This document shows, in pieces, positions 32,101 through 40,361 of a stretch of 64,000 nt of DNA (the first letter of the stretch is position 1; every line of letters starts with the position of its first letter). This DNA is from Methanoprimaticola sp047501175. GTDB taxonomy: Archaea; Thermoplasmatota; Thermoplasmata; Methanomassiliicoccales; Methanomethylophilaceae. The DNA is taken from the NCBI RefSeq assembly GCF_047501175.1, contig NZ_JBEQWH010000006.1:1-64000 (forward strand). Direction: 5' to 3'. The translations under genes were made by a program, and so were the position numbers. The notes under the pieces are model-generated. The model was given only the letters and a program-made list of their open reading frames with translations, did no database searches and was not told the DNA's origin.

Positions 32101-32586
32101 ATGTCCAAGATGAAAGTAAGGGATCTGATGACCACGCAGATCGTGACCCTCAGGCCGGACGAGACCGTGAAGAAGGCAGTTATCAAACTGGCCCTGGACA
32201 ACGTCTCCGGTGCACCCGTGGTTGACAACAGGAACCACCTTCTTGGAATTCTGAGTGAGAATGACATCCTCAATATCATTCTCAACTACCAGTTCGAGCT
32301 GGACAAGGAGAATTCCGAGGCGGTCATGCTGACCTATTCGATGGACTCCTCCAGCGAGACCGACGAGAAGCTCAAGGCCATAACGGACGAGATCTCCAAC
32401 ATTCCCGTCTCCGACATAATGACCCGCACCGTCCTCACGACCACTCCGGACACCTCCATCATGGAGGTCCTGAAGGCCATGTTCGAGATGAAGGTCAACC
32501 GTCTTCCCGTCGTGGAGAAGGGTGTCGTAGTCGGAGTCATCTCCAGAGGAGACATCATCTTCGCTCTCTACAAGAGAAAGGTCTGA
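32101..32586 (+). CDS. two-CBS-domain protein
   Basis: A 161-residue protein made of a tandem CBS pair (Bateman module). The first repeat is VRDLMTTQIVTLRPDET ... GAPVVDNRNHLLGILSENDI, the second VSDIMTRTVLTTTPDTS ... RLPVVEKGVVVGVISRGDI. Such modules bind adenine nucleotides or SAM and regulate partners. The stop overlaps the next gene's ATG (tgATGa), so it is coupled to a metallo-beta-lactamase-fold protein. Confidence 0.88.
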   Translation: MSKMKVRDLMTTQIVTLRPDETVKKAVIKLALDNVSGAPVVDNRNHLLGILSENDILNIILNYQFELDKENSEAVMLTYSMDSSSETDEKLKAITDEISNIPVSDIMTRTVLTTTPDTSIMEVLKAMFEMKVNRLPVVEKGVVVGVISRGDIIFALYKRKV

Positions 32587-33344
32587 TGTTGGAGGTACAC
32601 GTACTCGCCAGCGGGAGCGATGGCAACTGTACCGTCATAGAGAGTGACGGCGAGGCCGTGATGATCGATGCCGGCATCAGCTGCAAGAGGATACTGGCAC
32701 AGATGGACCGCGAGGGCGTCGACAGGGAGATCATCAAGGCGATCCTCATAACGCACGAGCACTCCGACCACGTGTCGGGGGCAGGGGCCACGGCCAGGAA
32801 GCTGGGGGTCCCGGTGATGTGCAACGAGCCCACGTTCTCCATGCTGAGCCTCGGGAACGTGGAGTACATCCCGATAGACCCGTCGGGGAGCTTCGACATC
32901 GGCCACATGCACATAACGCCGCTCCCGACGATGCACAATGCCGTCCAGCCCAATGCGTTCTTCACGGAGGTCGACGACATGAGCGCGCTGCTGGCCACGG
33001 ACACGGGGATGCTGACGTTCCCCATAGAGGCCGCCCTAAAGAAGGCGGACATCGCGGTCATCGAGGCCAACTACGACACCAGGATGCTCACGGAGGGCCC
33101 GTACCCTCCCTCGTTGAAGCGTCTGATCGGAAGCGATCACGGACACATGTGCAACGTCGATACCGGCCGCGCGATCCGCGACACCATGACCGAACACAAA
33201 CGTCAGATCTTCCTGGCCCATCTGAGCAAGACAAACAACCTCCCCGACATCGCGAGGGAGACCGTCGCGAACATAACCGGCATAAGGCGCATGTTCATAG
33301 ACTGTCTCGAGTTCCCCGGGGATTCCAGGACGCTCAGGGCGTAG
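32586..33344 (+). CDS. metallo-beta-lactamase-fold hydrolase (WalJ/YycJ-like)
   Basis: A 252-residue MBL protein with an intact metal site: ITHEHSDHVSG near residue 55 (HxHxDH), a histidine in LPTMHNAV near 116, an aspartate in LATDTGML near 138 and histidines in SDHGHM near 186. The opening VLASGSDGNCTVIES and the C-terminal IFLAHLSKTNN match the YycJ/WalJ group of exonuclease-like proteins. It is coupled to the CBS gene and overlaps the convergent GINS gene by 11 nt. Confidence 0.85.
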   Translation: MLEVHVLASGSDGNCTVIESDGEAVMIDAGISCKRILAQMDREGVDREIIKAILITHEHSDHVSGAGATARKLGVPVMCNEPTFSMLSLGNVEYIPIDPSGSFDIGHMHITPLPTMHNAVQPNAFFTEVDDMSALLATDTGMLTFPIEAALKKADIAVIEANYDTRMLTEGPYPPSLKRLIGSDHGHMCNVDTGRAIRDTMTEHKRQIFLAHLSKTNNLPDIARETVANITGIRRMFIDCLEFPGDSRTLRA

Positions 33345-34218
33345 GCCTGATGACCGTCGCCTTCTCCGTGTTCACGAGCACGTCCGCCAGCACCTTGGGG
33401 AGCGTCACGACGTCCTCCTTCGAGAGGCTGTAGTCGCGGTCGGGTCCGGCGAACGCCGGCAGGTCCTCGAGGATCCTGATGAGTATGGGCTCCATGCCCC
33501 CATCGGGCTCTGTGCCGCTCCCGTTCTCGGGCTCCCGGACCGGTTCCGGCTCTATGTTTTGGACAGGTTCCGCCTCAGGCACGGGCTCAGGTTCCTGGAC
33601 CATCTCCTGTGGGTCGTAGAACGGCTCCTCATCGAACGGCTCGTCGTCCAAGGGACCGAACTCGTCGTTCGGGTCTATCGCCGGTTCCTGTACCGGCTCC
33701 TCCACCTTTGCGGGGACCGGCTCGATGATACGGTCCCTGAGAGGCGGCTCGTCGATGCGCGTCCCGGTCGTGACCTTCTTGCCCCTGAGCCTGTCGACCT
33801 CGACCATGTGGCGTTTGCTGAGCTCCAGGATGCCGTCGTAGTATTCGCGTTCCTCGTCGGTGAGGTTCTCGATCGCCACGTTCGCCCCCCTGGCTCCGAG
33901 GATCGCCATGTTGCAGATCTTCTTCGTGCGGAGCGTGATGATGTCCTTGCAGGTCCGTTCGGCCTTCTTCTTGCGCTGTTCCGCGCCCTCGGCCATGATG
34001 GAGTCCGGGTCTATCGACATCTGGCGGTCGTATTCCTGGCGGAGCGATATCAGAAGGTTGGCCATGGCCCTGAAGAGGTCGCGCCTGGGCTGTGACAGGG
34101 ACGTGTTCTTCATCTCTATCCTGTACTGCTCGCCCAGCTCGTCGTACGTCATGGGTTCAAGGACAGGACTCATCGAGAGCCCATTACGCGCACGATAGAT
34201 AACGGCTTCCCTCGGCAT
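33334..34218 (-). CDS. gins15: GINS complex subunit Gins51 (Gins15)
   Basis: A 294-residue replication factor, subunit of the GINS ring that joins MCM and RecJ/GAN in the archaeal replisome. The N-terminal A domain (residues 1-165) is helical (TYDELGEQYRIEMKN, RRDLFRAMANLLISLRQEY, ELSKRHMVEVDRLRG). The small B domain is at the C-terminus (IRILEDLPAFAGPDRDYSLS, EDVVTLPKVLADVLV), the Gins51 order. An acidic, proline- and glutamate-rich linker of about 80 residues joins them. ATG 34218 was chosen over upstream codons because the A domain begins at once. The primase or MCM gene is not adjacent. Confidence 0.82.
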   Translation of the reverse strand: MPREAVIYRARNGLSMSPVLEPMTYDELGEQYRIEMKNTSLSQPRRDLFRAMANLLISLRQEYDRQMSIDPDSIMAEGAEQRKKKAERTCKDIITLRTKKICNMAILGARGANVAIENLTDEEREYYDGILELSKRHMVEVDRLRGKKVTTGTRIDEPPLRDRIIEPVPAKVEEPVQEPAIDPNDEFGPLDDEPFDEEPFYDPQEMVQEPEPVPEAEPVQNIEPEPVREPENGSGTEPDGGMEPILIRILEDLPAFAGPDRDYSLSKEDVVTLPKVLADVLVNTEKATVIRPTP

Positions 34219-34249
34219 ATTGATGATTACCCTCTGCAATACGGTGAAC

Positions 34250-34552
34250 ATGAAGGTCTCGGACGTCTGCAGGTCAGGCAGCGGATACGTCGACGTGGAC
34301 ATCTCCGTCTCCCCGAGGTCAAACCGTCCGGGGCCGGACGGCTACGACGAGTGGCGCAGGAGGCTCATCCTCCGCGTCTCGGCGCCCCCTCTGGACGGAA
34401 GGGCGAACAAGGAGGTGTGCCAGTACTTCTCGGACCTCACCCGGATGAGGGCGGAGGTCACCAACGGGATGACCTCCCGTCAGAAGACCGTCAGGATATC
34501 CGGGGACCCGGAGGACATACTCGCGAAGCTGGTGGTCGTGGATGGACGATGA
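34250..34552 (+). CDS. DUF167 (YggU-family) protein
   Basis: A 100-residue DUF167 protein. The signature LRVSAPPLDGRANKEVCQYF (residues ~43-62) and RQKTVRISGDPEDIL near 80 are the family core. Function is unknown. ATG 34250 is used; an in-frame start at 34220 would add ten residues. Its end overlaps the next start by 11 nt. Confidence 0.85.
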   Translation: MKVSDVCRSGSGYVDVDISVSPRSNRPGPDGYDEWRRRLILRVSAPPLDGRANKEVCQYFSDLTRMRAEVTNGMTSRQKTVRISGDPEDILAKLVVVDGR

Positions 34553-34946
34553 GGAGAGGCTTGGGGAGATACGCGACGTCCTGGACCGGTTGCAGGCCCT
34601 GGCCGCGGACCATGTGATCCTGGTGGAGGGGCTGAAGGATGTGGACGCCTTACACAGGGTCGGCATAGATGCGGAGTTCTACTGCGTCCAGAGCGGAGGC
34701 GGACCGCTCAAGGCGGCGGAGCACCTGTGGAGGGCCGGGAGGCCTGCAGTCATCATGACGGACTGGGACCGCAGGGGCGGGAACCTGGCGGAGAGCCTGA
34801 GGAACGACCTGGACTCTCTGTGCGTCCCGTACGACGACCAGGTCCGCAGGGACCTGTCCATCCTGTGCAGGCCCTATTCCAAGGATGTGGAGTCCGTGGA
34901 CTCCGTCGTGGCCCTGTTGGAATCCCGTCTTCCTCCGGCGCCTTGA
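34542..34946 (+). CDS. small Toprim-domain protein
   Basis: A 134-residue stand-alone Toprim domain of the archaeal UPF0292 kind. The catalytic glutamate is in ILVEGLKDVDAL near residue 28 and the DxD pair in IMTDWDRRGG near 74, which together bind magnesium in topoisomerases and primases. It overlaps DUF167 and precedes tmk, a small nucleic-acid cluster. Confidence 0.85.
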   Translation: MDDEERLGEIRDVLDRLQALAADHVILVEGLKDVDALHRVGIDAEFYCVQSGGGPLKAAEHLWRAGRPAVIMTDWDRRGGNLAESLRNDLDSLCVPYDDQVRRDLSILCRPYSKDVESVDSVVALLESRLPPAP

Positions 34947-34953
34947 TACAAAT

Positions 34954-34963
34954 CATATAAATG
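34954..34963 (+). promoter_or_regulatory. TATA box for tmk
   Basis: The sequence catataaatg is centred about 26 nt upstream of ATG 34985, supporting a leaderless start rather than the ATG at 34961 that lies inside the box. Confidence 0.6.
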
Positions 34964-34984
34964 CGCGCCTCATACCATCGGACG

Positions 34985-35578
34985 ATGGGCGCCTTCATTG
35001 TCCTAGAGGGAATAGACGGTTCCGGGAAATCGACGGCCTGTGCGCGCGTCGCGGACGAGCTGAGGTCGAGGGGTCTGGATGTCATCCTGACCGCGGAGCC
35101 AACGCATGACGGGATCGGCGCCTTCATACGTTCCGGGAATGCCGGGAAGGTCTCCCAGCGGGCGGAATCTCTCCTTTTCACCGCCGACCGCTACGAGCAC
35201 ACGTCCGAGATCCGCAGGCAGGTCTCTGAGGGAAGGGTGGTGGTCTGCGACAGGTACTATCCATCCACCGTGGCGTACCAGTCCGCAAAGCTGGATGGGG
35301 ACTCCGCGGACCTGGGATGGCTCAAGGGGCTCTGCGAGCCCTTCACGGACGAGCCCGATGCCGTGATCCTTCTGGACATGGACCCAGAGGAGTCCATGGG
35401 ACGGGTCGAGGGCAGGGGCCTGGAGGAGAGCAAGTTCGAGAACATCGCGTTCCTCCGGCAGGTCCGCTCGGCCTACCTGGACCTTGCCAGGGAGTTCGGG
35501 TACAGCGTGGTCGACGCCTCCCGCTCCGCGGACGAGGTTTTCAGAGACGTCATGACGATCATTCAGGAGGTTGTTTGA
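34985..35578 (+). CDS. tmk: thymidylate kinase
   Basis: A 197-residue dTMP kinase. The P-loop LEGIDGSGKST is at residues 7-17, the base-binding DRY motif CDRYYPSTVAYQSA near 88, and the lid region RVEGRGLEESKFEN near 140. TAEPTHDGIG near 36 replaces the more common TREPGGT motif. It is followed after one base by coaBC. Confidence 0.93.
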   Translation: MGAFIVLEGIDGSGKSTACARVADELRSRGLDVILTAEPTHDGIGAFIRSGNAGKVSQRAESLLFTADRYEHTSEIRRQVSEGRVVVCDRYYPSTVAYQSAKLDGDSADLGWLKGLCEPFTDEPDAVILLDMDPEESMGRVEGRGLEESKFENIAFLRQVRSAYLDLAREFGYSVVDASRSADEVFRDVMTIIQEVV

Positions 35579-35579
35579 G

Positions 35580-36767
35580 ATGCATCCATCGGAGGAGATC
35601 TACTGCGAGAAGAGCACCAAGCTCAGGGGGAAGACTGTGGTCCTCGGGATCACGGGGAGCATCGCGGCCGTGGAGTGCTTCGGCACGATCCGCGAACTAG
35701 TCCGTCACGGGGCCGATGTCCAGGTGGTGATGAGCAAGGAGGCCGAGAAGCTCGTGACGCCCGATTCCCTGGAATTCGCCTGCGGTCACAGGCCGGTGAC
35801 GGACCTCACGGGGATGACCGAGCACATCACGATGATGGCTGCCCGCTCCGCGGACCTCCTTCTGATATACCCGGCCACCGCGAACACGGTATCGAAGATC
35901 GCCAACGGCATCGACGACACGCCGGTCACGTCCTTCGCCACCGTGGCGATAGGGTCGGGGATCCCGGTGGCCATAGCCCCGGCCATGCACGATGCCATGT
36001 TCAGGAATCCCGCGGTCAAGGAGAACCTCGCCAGGCTGAGCTCCTGGGGCGTCATGTTCATCGGGCCCCGCATCGAGAACGAGAGGGCGAAGGTCGCATC
36101 CCGCGAGGAGGTCGTCGCATGGGTGTTCAAGATGCTCTCCAGGAACTACCTGCAGGGGAAGCGCCTGCTGGTCATCGGGGGCAGGAGCGAGGAGCCGATA
36201 GACTCCATGAGGATAATCACCAACCGCTCGTCCGGTACCATGGCGGTCGAGCTGGCCAAGCGTGCGTTCGAACGCGGTGCCGATGTCGAGCTCTGGATGG
36301 GAGGGAGCAGCGTCATGCTGCCGGACTACATCCCCACCAGGAGGTTCGCCAAGGTCAGCGACCTGGTGGACATGGTGGACTCGATCGACCATGACGCGGT
36401 CATAGTCCCCGCGGCACTGGCCGACTTCTCGCCCAGGGATGCCGCCGAGGGCAAGATACCGAGCGATTCCGGGTTCGAGCTGGAGCTGGACCCCGTTCCG
36501 AAGGTCCTCCCGCTGATCCGCAGGAAGTGCGATGTCGTGGTGGGGTTCAAGGCGGAGTCCGGGCTGTCCAGACAGGAGCTCGTGGACCGTGCCAGGTCCC
36601 GTCTGGAGAAGTACGACCTGGCGGCCGTCGTGGCGAACGACATCGACGTCGTCGGGAAGACCACGTCCGCGTCCATACTCGTGTCCGAGGACGATGAGAG
36701 GGCCATGTCCGGGACGAAGGCGGAGATATCCGACGCGATCCTAGATTTCTGCATGAAGAAGTTGTGA
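35580..36767 (+). CDS. coaBC: bifunctional phosphopantothenoylcysteine decarboxylase/ligase
   Basis: A 395-residue CoaBC, the two-domain enzyme of CoA synthesis. The N-terminal flavoprotein decarboxylase shows VLGITGSIAAVECF near residue 20, a histidine in TEHITM near 80, PATANT near 99 and APAMHDAMFRNPA near 134. The C-terminal ligase shows ITNRSSGTMAVELAK near 215 and PAALADFSP near 275. ATG 35580 has aggaggt 8 nt upstream. Pantoate kinase follows directly, so CoA genes are grouped here. Confidence 0.95.
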   Translation: MHPSEEIYCEKSTKLRGKTVVLGITGSIAAVECFGTIRELVRHGADVQVVMSKEAEKLVTPDSLEFACGHRPVTDLTGMTEHITMMAARSADLLLIYPATANTVSKIANGIDDTPVTSFATVAIGSGIPVAIAPAMHDAMFRNPAVKENLARLSSWGVMFIGPRIENERAKVASREEVVAWVFKMLSRNYLQGKRLLVIGGRSEEPIDSMRIITNRSSGTMAVELAKRAFERGADVELWMGGSSVMLPDYIPTRRFAKVSDLVDMVDSIDHDAVIVPAALADFSPRDAAEGKIPSDSGFELELDPVPKVLPLIRRKCDVVVGFKAESGLSRQELVDRARSRLEKYDLAAVVANDIDVVGKTTSASILVSEDDERAMSGTKAEISDAILDFCMKKL

Positions 36768-36769
36768 CC

Positions 36770-37636
36770 ATGGTAACCGCATTCTGTCCCGGCCATGTGT
36801 CCTGCATATTCCAGCCCATCACGTCGTACAACGTCCTGGGCTCCGGGTCCCGCGGGGTGGGGATCCGCCTCAGCGTCGGAGCGCACGCCAGCGTGGAGCC
36901 CAGGGACGACGGGGTGGTCAACATATGGATCGACGGCCAGCAGGCCATCGCCCACATAACCCGCATGGCGGCGGAGGACCTCGCACCCGGGAGGGGGTTC
37001 GACATACGCATAGACAACGACGTGCCGGTCAGTCAGGGGTTCGGTATGAGCGCCGCCGGCGCATTGGCGTCGTCCCTCTGCATAGCCGACATGACGGGGC
37101 AGTCCCGCACCAGGGCGTTCTCCGCGGCCCATGTCGCCGAGGTCAGGGGCGGCGGCGGGCTCGGGGACGTGGCGGCCATCGTAGCGGGCCGTGACATCCC
37201 GATACGGACGGTCCCCGGTTTCCCGCCTTACGGGAGGGTGGTGAACGCGGACTTCGGGTTCGAGGACCTCACCCTGCTCGTCCTGGGGGATGTGATCAAG
37301 ACAGATTCCGTCCTGGGGGACGTTCGTCGCCTGAAGAAGGTGCGCGAGGCATCCTCCTCGTCGCTGGAGGCGTTCCTGGAGGACCCCTGTTACGACGTCC
37401 TCTTCCGCGAGTCCAACAGGTTCTCCCTGGACTCCGGTCTCGAGAGCCCGGCCATCCGGCGCGTGATCCAGGCGTTGAACGCCAAAGGGTACAACGCAGG
37501 CATGTGCATGCTCGGCAACAGCGTCTTCACGGATGCGCCCGAGCAGGTGGTATGGTCGTGCTTCGGCAGGGGCCATTTCAGGACGTTCCCCTGCCGTTCC
37601 AGCTCGAAGGAGATAATCCTCACTCATAGAGCGTGA
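36770..37636 (+). CDS. archaeal pantoate kinase (GHMP family)
   Basis: A 288-residue GHMP kinase of the archaeal pantoate kinase family, which phosphorylates pantoate in the archaeal route to CoA. Motifs are AFCPGHVSCIFQP at the N-terminus, GSRGVGI near 25, the ATP loop QGFGMSAAGALASSL near 88 and GGGGLGDVAAIVAG near 126. ATG 36770 lies 2 nt after coaBC; GTG 36764 is an alternative. The partner 4-phosphopantoate-beta-alanine ligase is not in the window. It overlaps the convergent DUF357 gene by 17 nt. Confidence 0.9.
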   Translation: MVTAFCPGHVSCIFQPITSYNVLGSGSRGVGIRLSVGAHASVEPRDDGVVNIWIDGQQAIAHITRMAAEDLAPGRGFDIRIDNDVPVSQGFGMSAAGALASSLCIADMTGQSRTRAFSAAHVAEVRGGGGLGDVAAIVAGRDIPIRTVPGFPPYGRVVNADFGFEDLTLLVLGDVIKTDSVLGDVRRLKKVREASSSSLEAFLEDPCYDVLFRESNRFSLDSGLESPAIRRVIQALNAKGYNAGMCMLGNSVFTDAPEQVVWSCFGRGHFRTFPCRSSSKEIILTHRA

Positions 37637-37922
37637 ACAGGACATCGTCGCCATCGACATCGAACAGGCCGATCCTGGCACCGCAGTCCAGCCATGCGTG
37701 CGCATAGTTCACCGCGGCGAAGGCCGTGACGTAGTCCCCCGCCTCCTTGAAATGCTTCGCATCCTCGTAGTAGCAGGTGGCCATCTCCATGAAGCTGTCC
37801 GCCAGTCTCCTGTTGTACGACTTGTCCGGCGCCGCGATCCTGATCTTGGCGAACGCCCTGGCGGTTATGTCCAGGTACTTCCCCATGCGCTCGTCCGTCA
37901 CGGTGTCCAATCTCTCGGTCAT
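37620..37922 (-). CDS. DUF357 protein (helical, HEPN-like)
   Basis: A 100-residue all-helical protein with the DUF357 pattern: SYNRRLADSFMEMATCYYED in the middle, then FKEAGDYVTAFAAVNYAHAW and LDCGARIGLFDVDGDD. Members resemble HEPN/TPR-like helical bundles and have no known activity. ATG 37922 begins the conserved part. Confidence 0.75.
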   Translation of the reverse strand: MTERLDTVTDERMGKYLDITARAFAKIRIAAPDKSYNRRLADSFMEMATCYYEDAKHFKEAGDYVTAFAAVNYAHAWLDCGARIGLFDVDGDDVLFTLYE

Positions 37923-38004
37923 GACTGTTCGCAGTGCGGGGCCCGTAATGGATGTATCGGTCCTCCGGTCATAGTGCGGGTGACGGAAGCGCACGTACCT
38001 GTCC

Positions 38005-38015
38005 GATTTATTATC
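38005..38015 (+). promoter_or_regulatory. TATA box for the AhpD-like gene
   Basis: The sequence gatttattatc is centred about 27 nt upstream of ATG 38037. Confidence 0.55.
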
Positions 38016-38036
38016 GACGGAATCGATGACGTCCCC

Positions 38037-38420
38037 ATGAAGGAAGATCCGAAGCAGAGGGAGGTCGCGGACAGGATCCTGGCAGCCATCGAGAGGGAGT
38101 ACGGGTTCGTCCCGGTCGTCAATCAGGTGCTGTCGACCCGTCCGGACATATTCATACCTGCAGCGAACCTCTCCAAGGCCGTGCTGGAGGGCGAGGGCGA
38201 CCTGGACAGGAAGACCCGCTACCTCTGCGCGATATCCGCGGCCGCCTCCAACGGAGGGGAATATTGCATAAACGTTCAGATCAAGCACGCGATAGAGGCC
38301 GGGGCCACGAGGGATGAGGTCCTGGAGGCGATGATGATCGGGTCGTACATGTCAATGACGCGCTCGCAGTCGTACGCCTTCAGGAAGTTCGCGGAGAACT
38401 TCGACATCGAGCTGGAGTGA
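38037..38420 (+). CDS. carboxymuconolactone decarboxylase (AhpD-like) family protein
   Basis: A 127-residue alpha-helical protein of the CMD/AhpD family. The active-site region EYCINVQIKHAIEAGAT (residues ~78-94) has one cysteine and the histidine but not the second cysteine of the CxxC motif, so peroxidase cycling like AhpD is doubtful. The stop overlaps the neighbourhood of the next start at 38426, so it is cotranscribed with the flavodoxin/ferredoxin gene. Confidence 0.75.
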   Translation: MKEDPKQREVADRILAAIEREYGFVPVVNQVLSTRPDIFIPAANLSKAVLEGEGDLDRKTRYLCAISAAASNGGEYCINVQIKHAIEAGATRDEVLEAMMIGSYMSMTRSQSYAFRKFAENFDIELE

Positions 38421-38425
38421 CGGTC

Positions 38426-39250
38426 ATGACGGTAAACAGAGTGGTGTCCGTGTACTACAGCGCGACCGGATGCACGGCGAAGGTGTCCTCGGAGGTGGCG
38501 GGGAGGCTGGCGTCCTCGATCGGGGTCCCCCTCGACACGGCGGACGTGTCCATGCCCGTGTCGAGGTCCACCGGCCTGAGGTTCGGCCCGGAGGACCTGG
38601 TCGTCCTGTCCTCACCGACGTATCGCGGCAGGCTGCCCGCTGTCATAGTGGACTTCTTCAGGGACAGCGTCCGGGGCGATGGCACCAACGCCGTCGCGGT
38701 GGTCACGTTCGGAAACCGCTGTTTCGACAACAGTCTGGCCGAGATGGTGGCCATCTTGAGGGGGAACGGGTTCCTGCCCATCGCCGGAGCGGCTTTCTCG
38801 TGCAGGCATGCATATACGGATCGTTTAGGGACCGGGAGGCCGGACGAGGCCGACCTGGCCGATGCCAGGGCATTCGTGGACCGTGTTGCCGCGATGGCAT
38901 CCGGGGACACGTCAGGGACCTTGGATGTTCCGGGCTCGGCCGATGCGCCTTACTTCACTCCGGTCGGACTCGATGGCATGCCCGTCGATTTCCAGTCTGC
39001 CAAGCCTGTCACGGATATGGGTCGGTGCGTATCCTGCGGGAGGTGCGCGGACCTGTGTCCGCTCGGTTCCGTGGACCGCTACGATTTCTTCGAGGTCGTT
39101 GGACGGTGCTTCAAATGCCAGGCATGCGTTCGTGGTTGTCCGGTGGGTGCAAAGTCCTTCGAGGACCCCGGGCTCATCTCGCACACAGCCCAGCTCGAGC
39201 GCGATTTCGCGGACCGCAAGGAGAACAGCTTCTTCTTCGCACGAGGTTGA
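38426..39250 (+). CDS. EFR1-type flavodoxin-ferredoxin fusion
   Basis: A 274-residue soluble electron carrier. The N-terminal flavodoxin-like domain starts SVYYSATGCTAKVSSE with the FMN loop STG-like ATGCT, and has VLSSPTYRGRLP near 62. The C-terminal domain holds two [4Fe-4S] motifs, CVSCGRCADLCP near residue 202 and CFKCQACVRGCP near 225. This is the EFR1 family found in anaerobes. ATG 38426 lies 5 nt after the AhpD-like stop. Confidence 0.85.
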   Translation: MTVNRVVSVYYSATGCTAKVSSEVAGRLASSIGVPLDTADVSMPVSRSTGLRFGPEDLVVLSSPTYRGRLPAVIVDFFRDSVRGDGTNAVAVVTFGNRCFDNSLAEMVAILRGNGFLPIAGAAFSCRHAYTDRLGTGRPDEADLADARAFVDRVAAMASGDTSGTLDVPGSADAPYFTPVGLDGMPVDFQSAKPVTDMGRCVSCGRCADLCPLGSVDRYDFFEVVGRCFKCQACVRGCPVGAKSFEDPGLISHTAQLERDFADRKENSFFFARG

Positions 39251-39293
39251 TCGGGTCCCGTTTTATGGTGGAAATCGCTCGTTCGACAGCTAT

Positions 39294-39303
39294 CTTTATA
39301 TGG
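39294..39303 (+). promoter_or_regulatory. TATA box for the candidate three-way-junction RNA
   Basis: The sequence ctttatatgg is centred about 27 nt upstream of 39325, where the folded region begins. It is distinct from the TATA box used by prs. Confidence 0.55.
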
Positions 39304-39324
39304 TTGGATGATATATCCATAATT

Positions 39325-39411
39325 AGGCGTGGATCCCGAGGACCCGGACACAGCTTCCGGAATCGGGATCGTTACAGGCTCATCTGTGTAACCACGCTCC
39401 TCCTCCTTTTT
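39325..39411 (+). ncRNA. candidate structured ncRNA with a three-way junction
   Basis: The outer stem gcgtgg (39327-39332) pairs with ccacgc (39392-39397). Inside, P2 is atcccga (39333-39339) with tcgggat (39363-39369), topped across a ggac/aa internal loop by ccgga (39344-39348) with tccgg (39356-39360). P3 is ttaca (39372-39376) with tgtaa (39387-39391). The stems stack with almost no junction bases. A T5 run (39407-39411) ends the unit and a second hairpin follows at 39412-39428. No match to a known riboswitch, tRNA or 5S is apparent to me. Confidence 0.55.
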
Positions 39412-39428
39412 AGGGGGCTCTGCCCCCT
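39412..39428 (+). terminator. strong hairpin after the candidate RNA
   Basis: agggggc-tct-gccccct forms a perfect 7-bp stem with a 3-nt loop, directly after a T5 run. It may end the upstream RNA or act as a roadblock before the prs promoter. Confidence 0.5.
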
Positions 39429-39471
39429 GCTGTTCCTTATCGTCGGACTTTCGTCCCTCCCGCGTACAATC

Positions 39472-39480
39472 CTTAAAATC
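39472..39480 (+). promoter_or_regulatory. TATA box for prs
   Basis: The sequence cttaaaatc is centred 26 nt upstream of ATG 39502, so prs has its own leaderless promoter. Confidence 0.6.
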
Positions 39481-39501
39481 CTTCATGTGTTACACGCGGT
39501 C

Positions 39502-40356
39502 ATGATAATTGTAGGCGGCTCCTCCTCGAGGGACCTGGCAAAGGAACTTGCCGGGATTCTGGAATGCACTTACATCCAGGCAGCGTCCACTAAATTCCCC
39601 GATGGCGAGAGCTATACGAGGATCGACACCGAGACCCTGGATGACGACGTGGTGATCGTCCAGAACACATACCCCAACGACAATCTGATCGAGATGTTCC
39701 TGCTCCAGGACGCTGTCCGCAGGCTCGGGGCGAGGACGATCACCCTGGTCATCCCCTACTTCGGATACGCCCGCCAGGACCGTGTGTTCAAGCCCGGGGA
39801 GCCGGAGTCCGCCAAGGTCATGTGCAAGCACCTCGGCATGAACTGCGACAGGGTGATAACGATCGACATCCACAAGGAGGCCATCCTGGACTACTTCGAG
39901 TGCGACCACATGGACCTCAAGGCGGCCCCCGTCATTGCCGACTACTTCCGCGACAAGAAGATCGACCTCGTCCTCGCTCCCGACATAGGGGCGGCCAACC
40001 GTGCCAAGGACGTCGGGGAGAGGCTCGGGGTCGCGTACGACCATCTCGAGAAGACCCGCCTGTCCGGGGTGGACGTCAGGATCGCGCCCGCCAAGTTCGA
40101 TGCCACCGGCAAGAACGTCCTCATCGTGGACGACATGATCGCCACCGGGGGGACCATCGTGGCCGCCGCGTCCGCTCTCCGCGAGGTCGGTGCGGAGTCC
40201 GTGTCCGTCGCATGCACCCACGGCGTGTTCGTGAACAACGCCATCGAGAAGCTCACAGGTTCTGCCCTCTCCTCGGTCCTCTGTTGCAACACCCTCGAGA
40301 ATGAGGTCTCGCACATATCCGTAGCCGAGCTCATCGCCGGCGCGATCAGGGAGTGA
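39502..40356 (+). CDS. prs: ribose-phosphate pyrophosphokinase
   Basis: A 284-residue PRPP synthetase supplying PRPP for nucleotides. KFPDGESYTRID near residue 30, PYFGYARQDRVFKPGEP near 90, TIDIHKEAILDYF near 124 and the PRPP loop IVDDMIATGGTI near 208 are present. Length is typical of archaeal class-I-like enzymes. It ends in an overlap with the proS leader (gtgagtgcgatg). Confidence 0.95.
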   Translation: MIIVGGSSSRDLAKELAGILECTYIQAASTKFPDGESYTRIDTETLDDDVVIVQNTYPNDNLIEMFLLQDAVRRLGARTITLVIPYFGYARQDRVFKPGEPESAKVMCKHLGMNCDRVITIDIHKEAILDYFECDHMDLKAAPVIADYFRDKKIDLVLAPDIGAANRAKDVGERLGVAYDHLEKTRLSGVDVRIAPAKFDATGKNVLIVDDMIATGGTIVAAASALREVGAESVSVACTHGVFVNNAIEKLTGSALSSVLCCNTLENEVSHISVAELIAGAIRE

Positions 40357-40361
40357 GTGCG

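Noticed and set aside
39325..39411. A tRNA, hammerhead ribozyme or TPP riboswitch as identity of the structured RNA
   Set aside because: There is no anticodon arm or T-loop, the conserved hammerhead core bases are absent, and the TPP consensus does not match.
39251..39501. Coding continuation upstream of prs
   Set aside because: A long frame crosses this gap in phase with prs, but the translation is unlike any Prs N-terminus. MIIVGGSSSRD at 39502 is the normal start and has its own TATA box.
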